Below, in pieces: positions 1 to 7,277 of a DNA stretch of 64,000 bases. The translations under genes and the position numbers were made by a program. The notes below the pieces were generated by a model, which saw nothing but the letters and a program-made list of their open reading frames with translations, did no database searches and had not been told where the DNA came from. The stretch lies in NCBI RefSeq assembly GCF_001642955.1, contig NZ_LWSK01000011.1:27450-91449 (forward strand), in the 5' to 3' direction. Each line of letters starts with the position of its first letter. The first letter of the stretch is position 1. This stretch comes from Rubripirellula obstinata (GTDB lineage Bacteria > Planctomycetota > Planctomycetia > Pirellulales > Pirellulaceae).

Positions 1-395
1 CGGTCAGACGGTTTTACGAACTGATAGCGAACGAAAGGTGGGTTGCCAACGATACAGTCGAACAGACATTCGGATGAATTCGCCCAGTCAAAAAAACTGC
101 AATTATGAATACTCCCCGAAGCGTTGATGTCGCTAAGTGCGGTTTTCGCTTTCGCCGCTTCCCCTTCATTCAATTCGATGCCGGTTACTCGGACGTTCTC
201 AAAATCGCTTCGATCAATCGCCCTTCCGACTGCCCGAACAAACGCACCATCGCCAGCGGAGGGTTCGAGCAAGTCTATTTTCGATCGGTCACCGAGAAGC
301 CGTCGCACTCGCTTCAAACAATCGTCGGCCAAATTGTCCGGCGTATAGAAACCGCCTCTAAGCTTGTCGGCTGATAGCTCGTGCGCAAATTTCAT
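1..395 (-). CDS. N6-adenine DNA methyltransferase, N-terminal part, cut by window edge
   Basis: The minus strand reads an open frame from ATG at 395 to the window edge, about 131 residues with no stop. It shows the class I methyltransferase SAM-binding motif EPSAGDGAF at about residue 50 and the amino-methyltransferase catalytic motif GNPPF (NPPF type) near residue 120. The start FAHELSADKLRGGFYTP resembles TaqI/Eco57I-type adenine methylases, which methylate N6 of adenine in restriction-modification or solitary systems. An in-frame ATG at 449 would add 18 residues; I prefer 395 because the FYTP region normally lies close to the N-terminus. The gene lies in the integrated region left of the tRNA fragment at 1316. 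Whether it carries a target-recognition or endonuclease domain cannot be seen. Confidence 0.88.
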   Translation of the reverse strand, partial: MKFAHELSADKLRGGFYTPDNLADDCLKRVRRLLGDRSKIDLLEPSAGDGAFVRAVGRAIDRSDFENVRVTGIELNEGEAAKAKTALSDINASGSIHNCSFFDWANSSECLFDCIVGNPPFVRYQFVKPSD

Positions 396-643
396 TTGGC
401 GTTTCTCATCGCAATTCAGGGGCGGTCGACCGTAACCTAAGGCACCCATTTGAGTTGGCCGTTGAAGCGGCTAATTGGCTCCATCCGCGATTGACGCAGT
501 CATCATCAAAAGCTTTCGGGTAGCCGCTCCCAGCTTCTCTCAGCTTAGGCAAAGAACGCTGAAATGGGTAGCCGCCAAAAGCTTTGGGGTTCGTGGTGTT
601 ACCGACGACCTAACAGGCTTGGCGTTACCGGTCACTTTCGCAA

Positions 644-847
644 CTAGAACCAGCCGCTAGCCGCCGCTTCGATGATTGCCGCGTCGGTGAAAGCTACGTC
701 CAGGGCGGGGAAGTCGTCGGCCCGTTTCCAGTTCACGCCGTCGATGCTTACCGGGGTCGACGGTTCGATAAAACCCGACCGGGCCGCGTCAATTAGCTCA
801 TCGGCGGTCGCGGTCAAAATTCTGTCTTTCAATCGGACGTAGTGCAT
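644..847 (-). CDS. small GYF-like domain protein (67 aa)
   Basis: The start is the ATG at 847 (MHYVRLKDRI). The middle, ADELIDAARSGFIEPSTPVS followed by IDGVNWKRADDFPAL, has the pattern of a GYF_2-like domain (a run of helix, 'G-x-I-x-P-x-T-x-V', then 'G-x-x-W'), a small fold found in many planctomycete proteins and thought to bind peptides. A longer frame upstream to 1069 overlaps the next gene in another frame, and its N-terminal part looks non-coding, so the short version is chosen. It lies in the integrated region with the methyltransferase. Function is unknown and the domain match is by eye only. Confidence 0.5.
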   Translation of the reverse strand: MHYVRLKDRILTATADELIDAARSGFIEPSTPVSIDGVNWKRADDFPALDVAFTDAAIIEAAASGWF

Positions 848-923
848 ACCGCTAGCATAGCTCAGAAAAGCCGGGGAGCGACCGAAGCCGTGCAACGCGG
901 CCCGACACCGGGGGCAATGATTT

Positions 924-1133
924 CTAGCGAGCCTTGCGGGGACAAAGAAAGGACAACGCCCGCTTAATTCCGTGAACCGTAACATCGTCGCGGTAACGGT
1001 AAGTGAGCGTGAAGTAAGCACCGCCACGGCGGGCAATCGGGATTCCGTTTTGGGTGTCGACGTTGACACCGGGGCAGCACTCTAGGCCGTAGCGGTCGAG
1101 TAGTCCGTAGAATCGTTTAGCTAGTTGTTTCAT
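924..1133 (-). CDS. hypothetical small protein at the right end of the outer element
   Basis: The frame starts at ATG 1133 (MKQLAKRFYGLLDRYGLECC) and encodes 69 residues; a GTG at 1169 would add 12. It has a basic C-terminus (RALSFLCPRKAR) and a possible small beta-rich centre (GGAYFTLTYRYRDDVTVHGI). I do not recognise the family. It sits about 180 bp from the tRNA-derived repeat at 1316, and its upstream region contains the TTTGCACCGG repeats. Confidence 0.4.
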   Translation of the reverse strand: MKQLAKRFYGLLDRYGLECCPGVNVDTQNGIPIARRGGAYFTLTYRYRDDVTVHGIKRALSFLCPRKAR

Positions 1134-1159
1134 TGTTGGTCGGTCTGTTTTCGGGTCGA

Positions 1160-1258
1160 AAATTTGCACCGGTTTTGCACCGGTTCCCGCAAAGGGGCTA
1201 AAGCGTAAAGCACCGGAAAACCGCGTTCAAACGGCGCGAAGGTTGCCGGTGCAAATTT
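1160..1258. repeat. candidate recombinase arm-site repeats of the outer element
   Basis: The decamer TTTGCACCGG occurs twice in tandem (1163-1172, 1174-1183). A perfect 13-bp inverted copy (AAATTTGCACCGG at 1160-1172, its complement at 1246-1258) lies closer to the att copy at 1316. The core GGTGCAA is the same as in the GGTGCAACAG repeats at the ends of the neighbouring element. The short tandem repeats within 60-160 bp of the tRNA-derived crossover suggest integrase arm-type binding sites; binding is inferred. Confidence 0.4.
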
Positions 1259-1296
1259 GAGTGATTAGGATGGTTTGAGCTTGGAAAAAGCGGAGA

Positions 1297-3027
1297 TTAA
1301 GCGTTCCCCACGGGTCGACTGTCGATCCGGAGGTTGCGGGTTCGAGTCCCGTCCGCGTCGCTTCTCCAAACCTCCGAAAACATTGTGTTTTCTGGGGTTT
1401 TTTCGTGTTTTGATCGAATCTCTGGCACTCGTCGCAAAGCTCCCAAATTGCCAGCTTGTGACACGTTTTGACATGCTTTGTCAAATTCTGGTGCAACAGT
1501 TGGTGCAACAGTTCGCGGTGATGGTTGCACCGAACCAGTCCGGTGGTCGTGGGTTCCCGTCGCCCTCAGCGTTGCGGTTGTCGCCTCGGTCGGGATCAGC
1601 GTTGGCAACGCGTCGACTGCGCCCGATACGTCCAGCAAGCGTGGGTCCGTGTAGACGTTCATCGTCAAGTCGATGCGACTGTGACGCATCGCTGCTTGGG
1701 CCGTCCGTGGCGTAACACCGGCGCACGACATCAATGTTCCGAATGTGGTCCGCAGCGCGTGGACATCGAGACTACGGCCTCGGTTGTCGATTTTCGGGAT
1801 TCCTGCCGTCTCCAAGTCCAAGTCGAGAATCTTCACGAGTCCGTCAGCGACGTAGAACACCGATCGATTCGCATCGGTTCCCTTGGTCGCTGGCAACTTC
1901 AACACGTCACCGCTTTGGTCTCGACATTCTTCATCGGCAATCCATGAACGCAGGTCGTCAGCCAAGTCGGCCCGCAGCGGGATCATACTGCCGTCGCGGT
2001 TCTTTTCATCCTTGGCGGCCAAGTCGATCGCAGGCGGGCCGTCGTCAAGTATCAATTGTGCTTGAGTGATCGACCGTAACTCGTTGCAACGAAGTCCCGT
2101 CAGCACCATCGTTTTGTACACGAGCATCCGTTCGCGTCCGCGACGCTCCAGGGTGGCGATGAAGGTCGGGTTCTTCTGCAATCGCTCTCGAGCACGATCG
2201 CAACACTCTTCGAGTGTCTCCAACGTCAGCGGCGCGTAGGTCCAGTGCGCTCGTTTGCCTTCCGTCTTCTCGGTGGCAACGGTTTGGCGTCCGTAGTCCG
2301 CCAAAGGTCGGTCACGCGCGACACGTAGCAGCCGCCCAAGCTCGGCTTCCGTCATCGCGCGACGTGTCTTTCGTCGATCAGACTTTTCGTCCGCTTTGGC
2401 AACACGAGCCAAAGGATTCGACGCCAACCGCTCGACTTCGATGCACCAATTGAGCAAACCCCGAATCGCTTGCAGATAACTATTCCGCGTCCGCGCAGCC
2501 ATGTTCTCCTTCTGCCGATCCACGAGCCATCGTTCCAGCGGTTCGCGGCGAACATCTTGCAGCAACACAAAACCGCACTCGTCCACTAGCCGGTTGATTT
2601 TGTTTTTGGTGCCAGTGGTGTAGTCCGCGGTCCGTCCTGCCGATTGCAACGACATCACGTAGTCCGCCAAGTGATCCGTCAGCAGCGTGGAGCGGTGATC
2701 GGCAATCGCCGCCTCTTCCCGCGTGATGACGTTGCCCCGAATCAGCTCTTCGCGTCGAACCAGGTCCGCCAGCACCGACCGCGCCGCCTGTTCATCACGG
2801 CACCCCGTCGGGACTTCGCACACGAGACCACGAGCGTCTCGATACTTCGCTAGAAAGGTTCCCGTTTTGACTTCGATTCGTTCGGAACCATCCTTGCCGA
2901 TCGTCACCTTTGCTGTGCGTGACTTCCCCTTCACGCGATAGCGAACAAACGCAACGCCTTTTTTGGTGAAGCGTTCCGCATCGGCAGGCATCGCCCGAGT
3001 GACTTTCTTTTGAAAGACCGTCGCCAT
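1297..3027 (-). CDS. int: tyrosine recombinase (integrase) whose 3' end contains the att site
   Basis: This 576-aa site-specific recombinase begins at ATG 3027 (MATVFQKKVTRAM), with GGGAG eight bases upstream; an upstream start at 3054 is possible. Residues about 110-210 form a SAM-like core-binding domain and about 225-470 the catalytic domain. Catalytic residues are visible as R313 (TGLRCNEL), probably K339, H423 and R426 (HALRTTF), H449 (MRHSR) and Y459 (NVYTD). After the catalytic domain comes a tail of about 115 residues with TVAPTVAP at about 506-513. The last residues, GTRTRNLRID, are the antisense translation of the 48-bp tRNA-derived att repeat, so the att core is inside this gene and PVGNA plus the stop are encoded by DNA beyond the core. 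In the excised circle the frame would instead continue into the 7001-7277 region. Confidence 0.93.
   Translation of the reverse strand: MATVFQKKVTRAMPADAERFTKKGVAFVRYRVKGKSRTAKVTIGKDGSERIEVKTGTFLAKYRDARGLVCEVPTGCRDEQAARSVLADLVRREELIRGNVITREEAAIADHRSTLLTDHLADYVMSLQSAGRTADYTTGTKNKINRLVDECGFVLLQDVRREPLERWLVDRQKENMAARTRNSYLQAIRGLLNWCIEVERLASNPLARVAKADEKSDRRKTRRAMTEAELGRLLRVARDRPLADYGRQTVATEKTEGKRAHWTYAPLTLETLEECCDRARERLQKNPTFIATLERRGRERMLVYKTMVLTGLRCNELRSITQAQLILDDGPPAIDLAAKDEKNRDGSMIPLRADLADDLRSWIADEECRDQSGDVLKLPATKGTDANRSVFYVADGLVKILDLDLETAGIPKIDNRGRSLDVHALRTTFGTLMSCAGVTPRTAQAAMRHSRIDLTMNVYTDPRLLDVSGAVDALPTLIPTEATTATLRATGTHDHRTGSVQPSPRTVAPTVAPEFDKACQNVSQAGNLGALRRVPEIRSKHEKTPENTMFSEVWRSDADGTRTRNLRIDSRPVGNA
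1316..1363 (+). other. att site, 3' fragment of a tRNA gene (left copy)
   Basis: These 48 bp are identical to 7278-7325. They contain an anticodon loop CTGTCGA (anticodon GTC, Asp), the 3' anticodon strand TCCGG, a T arm GCGGG-TTCGAGT-CCCGT and the acceptor strand CCGCGTC with discriminator G. No D arm or 5' acceptor strand precedes it, so it is a tRNA 3' fragment left by integration. Identity starts in the anticodon stem, which is a known crossover position for tyrosine recombinases. The intact tRNA-Asp is expected left of the window. The assignment to Asp rests on the loop only. Confidence 0.85.
1374..1403 (+). terminator. Rho-independent terminator behind the left tRNA fragment
   Basis: A nine-base-pair stem with one bulge (CCGAAAACA paired with TGTTTTC-T-GG, loop TTG) is followed by six T residues. 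It lies ten bases after the tRNA fragment, in the direction of tRNA transcription. It is inside the integrase gene on the other strand, so it is carried by the mobile element. Confidence 0.55.
1478..1513. repeat. left copy of the 36-bp TVAPTVAP-coding repeat, candidate arm site
   Basis: The block TTGTCAAA-NNN followed by two copies of TGGTGCAACAGT lies here and again at 7164-7199; the two blocks differ only in the three N positions. It is 126-150 bp inside the left att copy. In the integrase it encodes TVAPTVAPEFDKAC on the minus strand. Paired short direct repeats on both sides of a core are typical of the arm-type sites of lambda-family integrases. The double role is my inference. Confidence 0.5.
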
Positions 3028-3191
3028 TATTCCAACTCCCAACAGTTGACCCATGCGAAAGAAACGTCACGGCAGGCTGGCATGGGAACCAGCTCTTCGG
3101 GCTGCAGACCCTAGCCGTGGCGATTGTCAAGTTACCGCATGACGTGAATGCACGCCAAGCGGATTGTGGTTTTCTCGTTCACGCACTGCGA

Positions 3192-3773
3192 CTATGAAAT
3201 TCTCTTGATGACCGCTCTGGGGATCGCTGGTCGCGACGATGATGACCTGTCACGAATGGCACCGGGCGGATTGCGGCGGTCCTCTGAGCACCTAATCAGC
3301 CTTGGTCGAGCGTTGTTTTGACCGAATCCGGCTAACGGTCGGCAGATTTCGCCATCAACTCCGGACTTCGCGAATTTGCAGTAGTCACGGACAAACTCTT
3401 GCTTGATCCACTTTTCATCGTCCGTGTTGCAACGATGACAGAATCGCTCCCAACTGCCGGACATGCAGCGAAGAACGGCGTTGATTAACGGGTCTTCAAA
3501 GTCGATGTGTTTGACGTACCCCATGGGGATCGTCTTCTGCACGTCGCTCCACGCATCGAGCGCCCGCGCGTCAGCGGCGGGGAAACCAGCCAGCTCCCGC
3601 AGCTCCACCACGAGCGGCAAGTGGTCTAGCTCCGTCACAGCTCGACCGACTGCCACGCCCAATTGCTCGGGAGTGAACCCGGAAAGGCCAAGCCGATAAC
3701 AGCGGACCATGATCGGCGTTGCTTCACGCGAGAAGTAGTCGAACAACATCTCAATTGCTTGCTCAATCTTCAC
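3192..3773 (-). CDS. phage-type replication accessory protein (possible helicase loader)
   Basis: The start is GTG 3773, which has GGAGG six bases upstream and overlaps the end of the preceding gene by 11 bases. The 193-aa product has a helical N-terminal half (IEQAIEMLFDYFSRE, then GFTPEQLGVAVGRAVTELDH and LPLVVELRELAG) that resembles small phage proteins encoded behind DnaD-like replication genes, where a loader subunit is common. The C-terminus is basic and looks unstructured, and a CHRC motif is present. The family assignment is tentative; operon position is the main support. Confidence 0.5.
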   Translation of the reverse strand: MKIEQAIEMLFDYFSREATPIMVRCYRLGLSGFTPEQLGVAVGRAVTELDHLPLVVELRELAGFPAADARALDAWSDVQKTIPMGYVKHIDFEDPLINAVLRCMSGSWERFCHRCNTDDEKWIKQEFVRDYCKFAKSGVDGEICRPLAGFGQNNARPRLIRCSEDRRNPPGAIRDRSSSSRPAIPRAVIKRIS

Positions 3774-4566
3774 TGAACACCTCCGCGATGGCACGTCGAG
3801 TGTTATCGGTGCGAATTTCAGCAAACGTGCTCGGTCGTGATCCTCTCGACTTCGGCTCTTTCTCATTGCGTTTCTCCCAAGTGACGACGGCGGCTTTCCA
3901 ATCGACGATCGGATTGCCTCCCGATTTCCAACCGCGTGATTCATACCATGCGTGGAACGTCTCTGGGTCAACGCTACTGCCGCGCACGCGACAATGCTCC
4001 TGAACTTCGATCAGTGTCGGACGTGACGCTGCGCGAGATTTCCGTGGCTTGGGCGGCGGCTTCGATGGCACACAAACAGATTCCGCGCACGCGGTCCCTG
4101 TTCCTTTCCCTGTTCCGCTTCCCTTCCCTGTTCCTTTCCTTTCCAGTGGTGAGTCCTCAGTGAGTCCTCCATGAGTGCTCACTGATTCCTCAGTGAGTCC
4201 TCCATGAGTGTTCACGGAACACTCATCAACTGCGTCAAACGCATCGCGGAGTTTTGAATCGCACGGGCGGTTGATTCGCTGATGGTCGCTGAACTTGCAA
4301 ACCTTGCCGATTCGCTTCCCATTCAGATCTTCGCGAACTTCGATGTAGCCGATCGCTGCCAGCGCGGCGAGTGAGTCCGTCACTTTGCTGGTCTCGTGAT
4401 CGAACGGGAAACATGCGGCGCGAACCAACGCGACGTTGGCTTGAAAGTAGCCTTCGTCATCGCAATGGTTCAGCAGTGCGATTGCTAACAGTCGGGAGTG
4501 TTCAGCGAGCGCCGCGAGTTCTTGGTTTTGCCAAAACTCGGGCTTGATGGTTCGGATACGCGCCAT
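3763..4566 (-). CDS. phage-like replisome organiser / DnaD-type N-terminal domain protein
   Basis: ATG 4566 is preceded by AGGAGG at seven bases; a GTG at 4572 is the alternative. The 267-aa product begins ARIRTIKPEFWQNQELAAL, the typical opening of phage and ICE replication-initiation proteins with an N-terminal winged helix. A low-complexity middle follows with NTHGGLTEES/STHGGLTEDS tandem units and a GTGKGSGTGKGTGT run. A C-terminal helical part (PETFHAWYESRGWKSGGN, DWKAAVVTWEKRN) is like that seen in DnaT/DnaD-related phage proteins. Such proteins bind the element origin and recruit the host helicase. It is the largest member of a tight minus-strand operon from 5381 to 3192. Confidence 0.65.
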   Translation of the reverse strand: MARIRTIKPEFWQNQELAALAEHSRLLAIALLNHCDDEGYFQANVALVRAACFPFDHETSKVTDSLAALAAIGYIEVREDLNGKRIGKVCKFSDHQRINRPCDSKLRDAFDAVDECSVNTHGGLTEESVSTHGGLTEDSPLERKGTGKGSGTGKGTGTACAESVCVPSKPPPKPRKSRAASRPTLIEVQEHCRVRGSSVDPETFHAWYESRGWKSGGNPIVDWKAAVVTWEKRNEKEPKSRGSRPSTFAEIRTDNTRRAIAEVFSED

Positions 4567-4568
4567 GG

Positions 4569-4970
4569 TCACGCCTCCTCGTCGTCGGAGTCAGCCAACA
4601 GCACCGACACGATGACGGCAGCGGGCTTGCCATACGCAGTCAAGCGGGTCCGCTTGGTTTCCCGTACCCGCCCCATCGTCAACAGAGCCAGCACGGGACC
4701 GCAGACCGACGTGTAAGGCACTCCGCAAAGCTGATGCAGTTCAAACCGCGTCGCCCCCGCAGCTCCCTGTCCGGCCACTTCAAGCTCGATACGGTCGCGA
4801 AGTGACGGTCCCTTGGCGTTCGACGCTGCGCAAGCGATCGCTCGTGTGGCGTGGGAGTGCTTGCCGTGGTCGAGCAAATCCAGTTGCTTTGGTCGCGATT
4901 GCTCGCGACTCTCGTTTGACCTATCCTGACGAATGCAACTTACGTCGTGGGTCGTGTGGTGATTCGTCAT
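4569..4970 (-). CDS. winged-helix domain protein, probable element regulator
   Basis: ATG 4970 overlaps the stop of the upstream gene as ATGA, which fixes the start; a longer frame to 5132 is only the shadow of that gene. The 133-aa product has a polar N-terminus and a C-terminal winged-helix pattern: ATRFELHQLCGVPYTSVCG, then LALLTMGRVRETKRTRLTAYGKPA, where a recognition helix is followed by a short wing. It could control the operon or take part in replication. The end of the gene is two bases before the start of the replisome-like gene. Confidence 0.6.
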   Translation of the reverse strand: MTNHHTTHDVSCIRQDRSNESREQSRPKQLDLLDHGKHSHATRAIACAASNAKGPSLRDRIELEVAGQGAAGATRFELHQLCGVPYTSVCGPVLALLTMGRVRETKRTRLTAYGKPAAVIVSVLLADSDDEEA

Positions 4971-5200
4971 CGCACGGCCCCCGTTCGTTTTGGCGTCGGC
5001 CGGAAGCGTGGATTGCCTGCCGCGTCCCATTCGTCGAGAGTCTCGATCGACCAGCGGACCATTCCGCCAATCCGAATCGGCGGCGGCATCAACCCCGAGT
5101 CGGCAAGCCGGTATACCGATCGTGACGAACACGAGTACCGCAAACCAACTTGCGGCGCGGTCAGATACCGCGTCAATGATTGTGTGAGTGGCTCACTCAT
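4967..5200 (-). CDS. AlpA/excisionase-type helix-turn-helix protein
   Basis: ATG 5200 overlaps the end of the preceding gene by eight bases and gives 77 residues. The pattern YLTAPQVGLRYSCSSRSVYR, then LADSGLMPPPIRIGGMVRWS, then IETLDEWDAAG is a MerR-like HTH_17 domain as in AlpA and recombination directionality factors: a helix-turn-helix, a wing with 'P-x-P-I-R-I-G', and a final helix. In integrative elements this family either activates the integrase or favours excision. It is the best candidate for the excisionase of the integrase at 1297. Confidence 0.75.
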   Translation of the reverse strand: MSEPLTQSLTRYLTAPQVGLRYSCSSRSVYRLADSGLMPPPIRIGGMVRWSIETLDEWDAAGNPRFRPTPKRTGAVR

Positions 5201-5381
5201 CGTTGCTGGCCTCCCCATCTTTGTGGATGGCATTGGGCTGGCAACGCGATCGTTCCAACTTCAACAGCAAACGGTGCAACGAGCGGAGAACCCGGTTCTC
5301 TTCAGCGTTGCGGTAGATTCGGTGGGATACGTCGGCAGACGATGGCAGTGGAAGGTCACCGACCTGAGGCGACTGTTTCAT
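5193..5381 (-). CDS. hypothetical small protein of the element operon (62 aa)
   Basis: ATG 5381 has AGGAG seven bases upstream, and the gene ends inside the start of the AlpA-like gene, so it is translationally linked to it. The product (MKQSPQVGDLPLPSSADVSH, then a helix NAEENRVLRSLHRLLLKLER) is probably a short helical protein. I do not recognise a family. Confidence 0.55.
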   Translation of the reverse strand: MKQSPQVGDLPLPSSADVSHRIYRNAEENRVLRSLHRLLLKLERSRCQPNAIHKDGEASNDE

Positions 5382-5449
5382 AACTCGGCTCCTATGCGAG
5401 AGGATGCACAACCATCCCGCGTTGGTCCTGAGCCGTAAACGCAAAGCCG

Positions 5450-6445
5450 TCAGACTTTGGGTTTGGGTTTACGCTTTGGGTTTACCACTTTCTTCGCTTC
5501 CGACTTCCTTCGATTGTTCGGATTACCTTTCTTGCTCTCTGGGTACGTTTTTCCGGGCAAGTTGCTGTAGCGAACCAATCGCTCTCGCAACCGCACTTCC
5601 GTCGTGATCGCCGGCCAACCTTTCGCGGGTCCGATCAATGCGAGTTCGGCGATTAACTCGGGCCATGTTTTTCTTGGCTTCGTGTTGTAAATCCACTCGT
5701 CCAAATCCAAGTCTTGCCAACTGTCGTACTGTGGCGGCAAGTCACCAACTCGCCCGCTTCGCGCCTCGTCGTGTTCCGTCTCCGGCGAATCGCCCAGCAG
5801 TTGCTTCAAACAGTTCGCTTCCCTCACAAACGAATCGAACGGAAAGTCCTGTCTAGCTTGTGCCCTGTTGAACAGTCCGTAACCGTGCGTCAACGCCGTC
5901 CAGAGTTCGGGCGGAGTTTGGTCCGCAGCTTGTTTTAGTTGTGACCATGGATAGCAGAGCGAACAAGGCGAGTCGTCGGAGTAATCGACATGATGAAAGT
6001 CCTCTCTCGGGTCACGTTCTCGGATGTACGGAAAGAGTCCCTTTAAGCAAGTGCTCCATGATTGCCGCCACGTTTCGATGTAGTCGTTTAGCCAAGCCAA
6101 CGCGAAGTGGTGATAGTTTGCGTGGTGCGTCGGAGAAGCGATGCCGAATTGCGTCGATAACCTTGTGATCGACGGATGGAACTGAACGACGTTGCGGCTG
6201 ATTTCTTCAACGACGCTTTCGATCCGCGACAGACCATCAGCATGATGGATGCAAAGCCATCGTAGAACGTCTGATTTCGTGGCGTCCTTTGGCACTCCAT
6301 CGCTACCGGCCGCACGAAAACCAGCATCCCAGTAAATGTGGGAAGGGCTTAGCACCGACTCCTCCCAATACTGCGCTGATCGAATCGCGAACAGCAACGA
6401 CTGAACGCTTTCGCTCAGTTCGAGACATGACACACTTTCAGCCAT
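5450..6445 (-). CDS. unknown 331-aa protein, cargo of the integrative element
   Basis: ATG 6445 has AGGA nine bases upstream. The product seems mostly helical, with many Trp and His residues (YHHFALAWLNDYIETWRQSW), one CSLCYPW motif, a DSWQDLDLDEWIYNTKPRKT segment and a very basic end (KKGNPNNRRKSEAKK, then KRKPKPK). No catalytic signature, signal peptide or membrane segment is visible. It lies 68 bp upstream of the small operon and its own upstream region carries three palindromes. Its job is unknown; cargo genes at this position in small integrative elements are often defence or host-interaction genes, but nothing here proves that. Confidence 0.7.
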   Translation of the reverse strand: MAESVSCLELSESVQSLLFAIRSAQYWEESVLSPSHIYWDAGFRAAGSDGVPKDATKSDVLRWLCIHHADGLSRIESVVEEISRNVVQFHPSITRLSTQFGIASPTHHANYHHFALAWLNDYIETWRQSWSTCLKGLFPYIRERDPREDFHHVDYSDDSPCSLCYPWSQLKQAADQTPPELWTALTHGYGLFNRAQARQDFPFDSFVREANCLKQLLGDSPETEHDEARSGRVGDLPPQYDSWQDLDLDEWIYNTKPRKTWPELIAELALIGPAKGWPAITTEVRLRERLVRYSNLPGKTYPESKKGNPNNRRKSEAKKVVNPKRKPKPKV

Positions 6446-6806
6446 CAACGACGTTCCTTTGAGTCGAATAGGGCCGGATCATCCGGCGCGATGCAAGGAA
6501 CAGCACCGCAGGCCGGGTGAACCGACGGCGGTAATGAACCGCCTGCCCGTCGAAAGTCGCGGATACCAGCCGCAACTGTTGAATGCCGGGTGGTAACTCC
6601 GACGCAGGTAGTTTGCCGAATCACAACCGCGACGCCAACCCGAACTTGGTAAGGTTTTGGGCGAGCGATTCGACGAGCGTTTCCGTGGAAACGCTCGGGT
6701 TAGAATGTGGTCGCAGTGCGAAAGAAAGTCTGTCTTTTACGGGGTTAGTTCCCGTAGGGGCCGAGAATCGAAACGCTCCAGGAAGGACCCGGAAAACCAA
6801 TTGGCG
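6446..6806. other. non-coding gap of the element with three palindromes
   Basis: No convincing gene is seen. The gap contains GCCGGAT-C-ATCCGGC at 6473-6487, 28 bp before the start of the 331-aa gene; GGCGGT-AATGA-ACCGCC at 6527-6543; and CGAGCGTTTCC-GT-GGAAACGCTCG at 6674-6697, a perfect 11-bp stem with a two-base loop. The first could be an operator for one of the helix-turn-helix proteins. The third could be a hairpin of a transcript or of an origin. None ends in a T run. Confidence 0.5.
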
Positions 6807-7004
6807 ATGAAATTCAAGCGATTGACCCCCGATCGTCGCCCAACGTGTCATGCCTGTGGCGTCGCGATGGTCGCGCGGTCGACGCAAGGGGCGGTCACGT
6901 ACTGCTACTGCCCGCAGTGCGGTCGAGGTCGCAAGGTCGCCCGCGAACCCATAGGTGTTCCCCCAGCACGGCCGCCGTCACCCAGCGATCAGCCATCAAT
7001 CTAA
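6807..7004 (+). CDS. small zinc-ribbon protein (65 aa)
   Basis: ATG 6807 starts a product with CHACG at residues about 14-18 and CPQCG about 20 residues later, which is a four-cysteine zinc ribbon. It has a basic N-terminus (KFKRLTPDRRP) and a proline-rich end. It is the only plus-strand gene of the element, and its stop overlaps the stop of the converging minus-strand frame (CTAA at 7001-7004). It probably binds nucleic acid or protein; function is unknown. Confidence 0.6.
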   Translation: MKFKRLTPDRRPTCHACGVAMVARSTQGAVTYCYCPQCGRGRKVAREPIGVPPARPPSPSDQPSI

Positions 7005-7237
7005 CGGGCCTCGTCCGGCATCGCGTCAATCTTCGCCTGTGCCTGCAACCCACGGGCGACGTTAAGCAGGGTTTCGAGCACTTCGGGCGCGAGTGTTTCG
7101 GCAATCTCATTCAGCTTCGCCAGAGGACCGAGCGTTGCCAATCGCGTCGTTTCGCGACACTGATTGTCAAAAGTTGGTGCAACAGTTGGTGCAACAGTTG
7201 TTTTGGCGTCATCGCTCAAAGTCGTTTCGCTCGGCAA
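7001..7237 (-). CDS. right-end frame related to the integrase C-terminal tail
   Basis: The first usable start is TTG 7237, giving 78 residues, but the same frame is open without a stop upstream through the att copy at 7278-7325, in the same phase as the integrase frame through the left att copy. It contains TVAPTVAPTFDNQC and then LATLGPLAKLNEI, which aligns residue by residue with the integrase tail TVAPTVAPEFDKAC and NLGALRRVPEI. The rest is a likely helix (APEVLETLLNVARGLQAQAK). It may be translated alone, be a relic of an integrase 3' end, or serve as the C-terminus of the integrase in the excised circle. Confidence 0.5.
   Translation of the reverse strand: MPSETTLSDDAKTTVAPTVAPTFDNQCRETTRLATLGPLAKLNEIAETLAPEVLETLLNVARGLQAQAKIDAMPDEAR
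7164..7199. repeat. right copy of the 36-bp TVAPTVAP-coding repeat, candidate arm site
   Basis: It matches 1478-1513 except at three positions and has the same orientation. It lies 79-103 bp inside the right att copy. With the left copy it would flank the core on both sides in the circular form. It encodes TVAPTVAPTFDNQ on the minus strand. Confidence 0.5.
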
Positions 7238-7277
7238 TTCATGGGGTAAAACGTCATCGGCTCGGGTGGGTGCCGAG

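Noticed and set aside
848..1069. Longer version of the GYF-like gene starting at 1069
   Set aside because: This part overlaps the 924-1133 gene in another frame and has no protein-like features, so the start at 847 was used.
1297..1363. Intact tRNA-Asp gene at the left att copy
   Set aside because: No D arm or 5' acceptor strand precedes the anticodon loop, so only a 3' fragment is present; the same holds at 7278.
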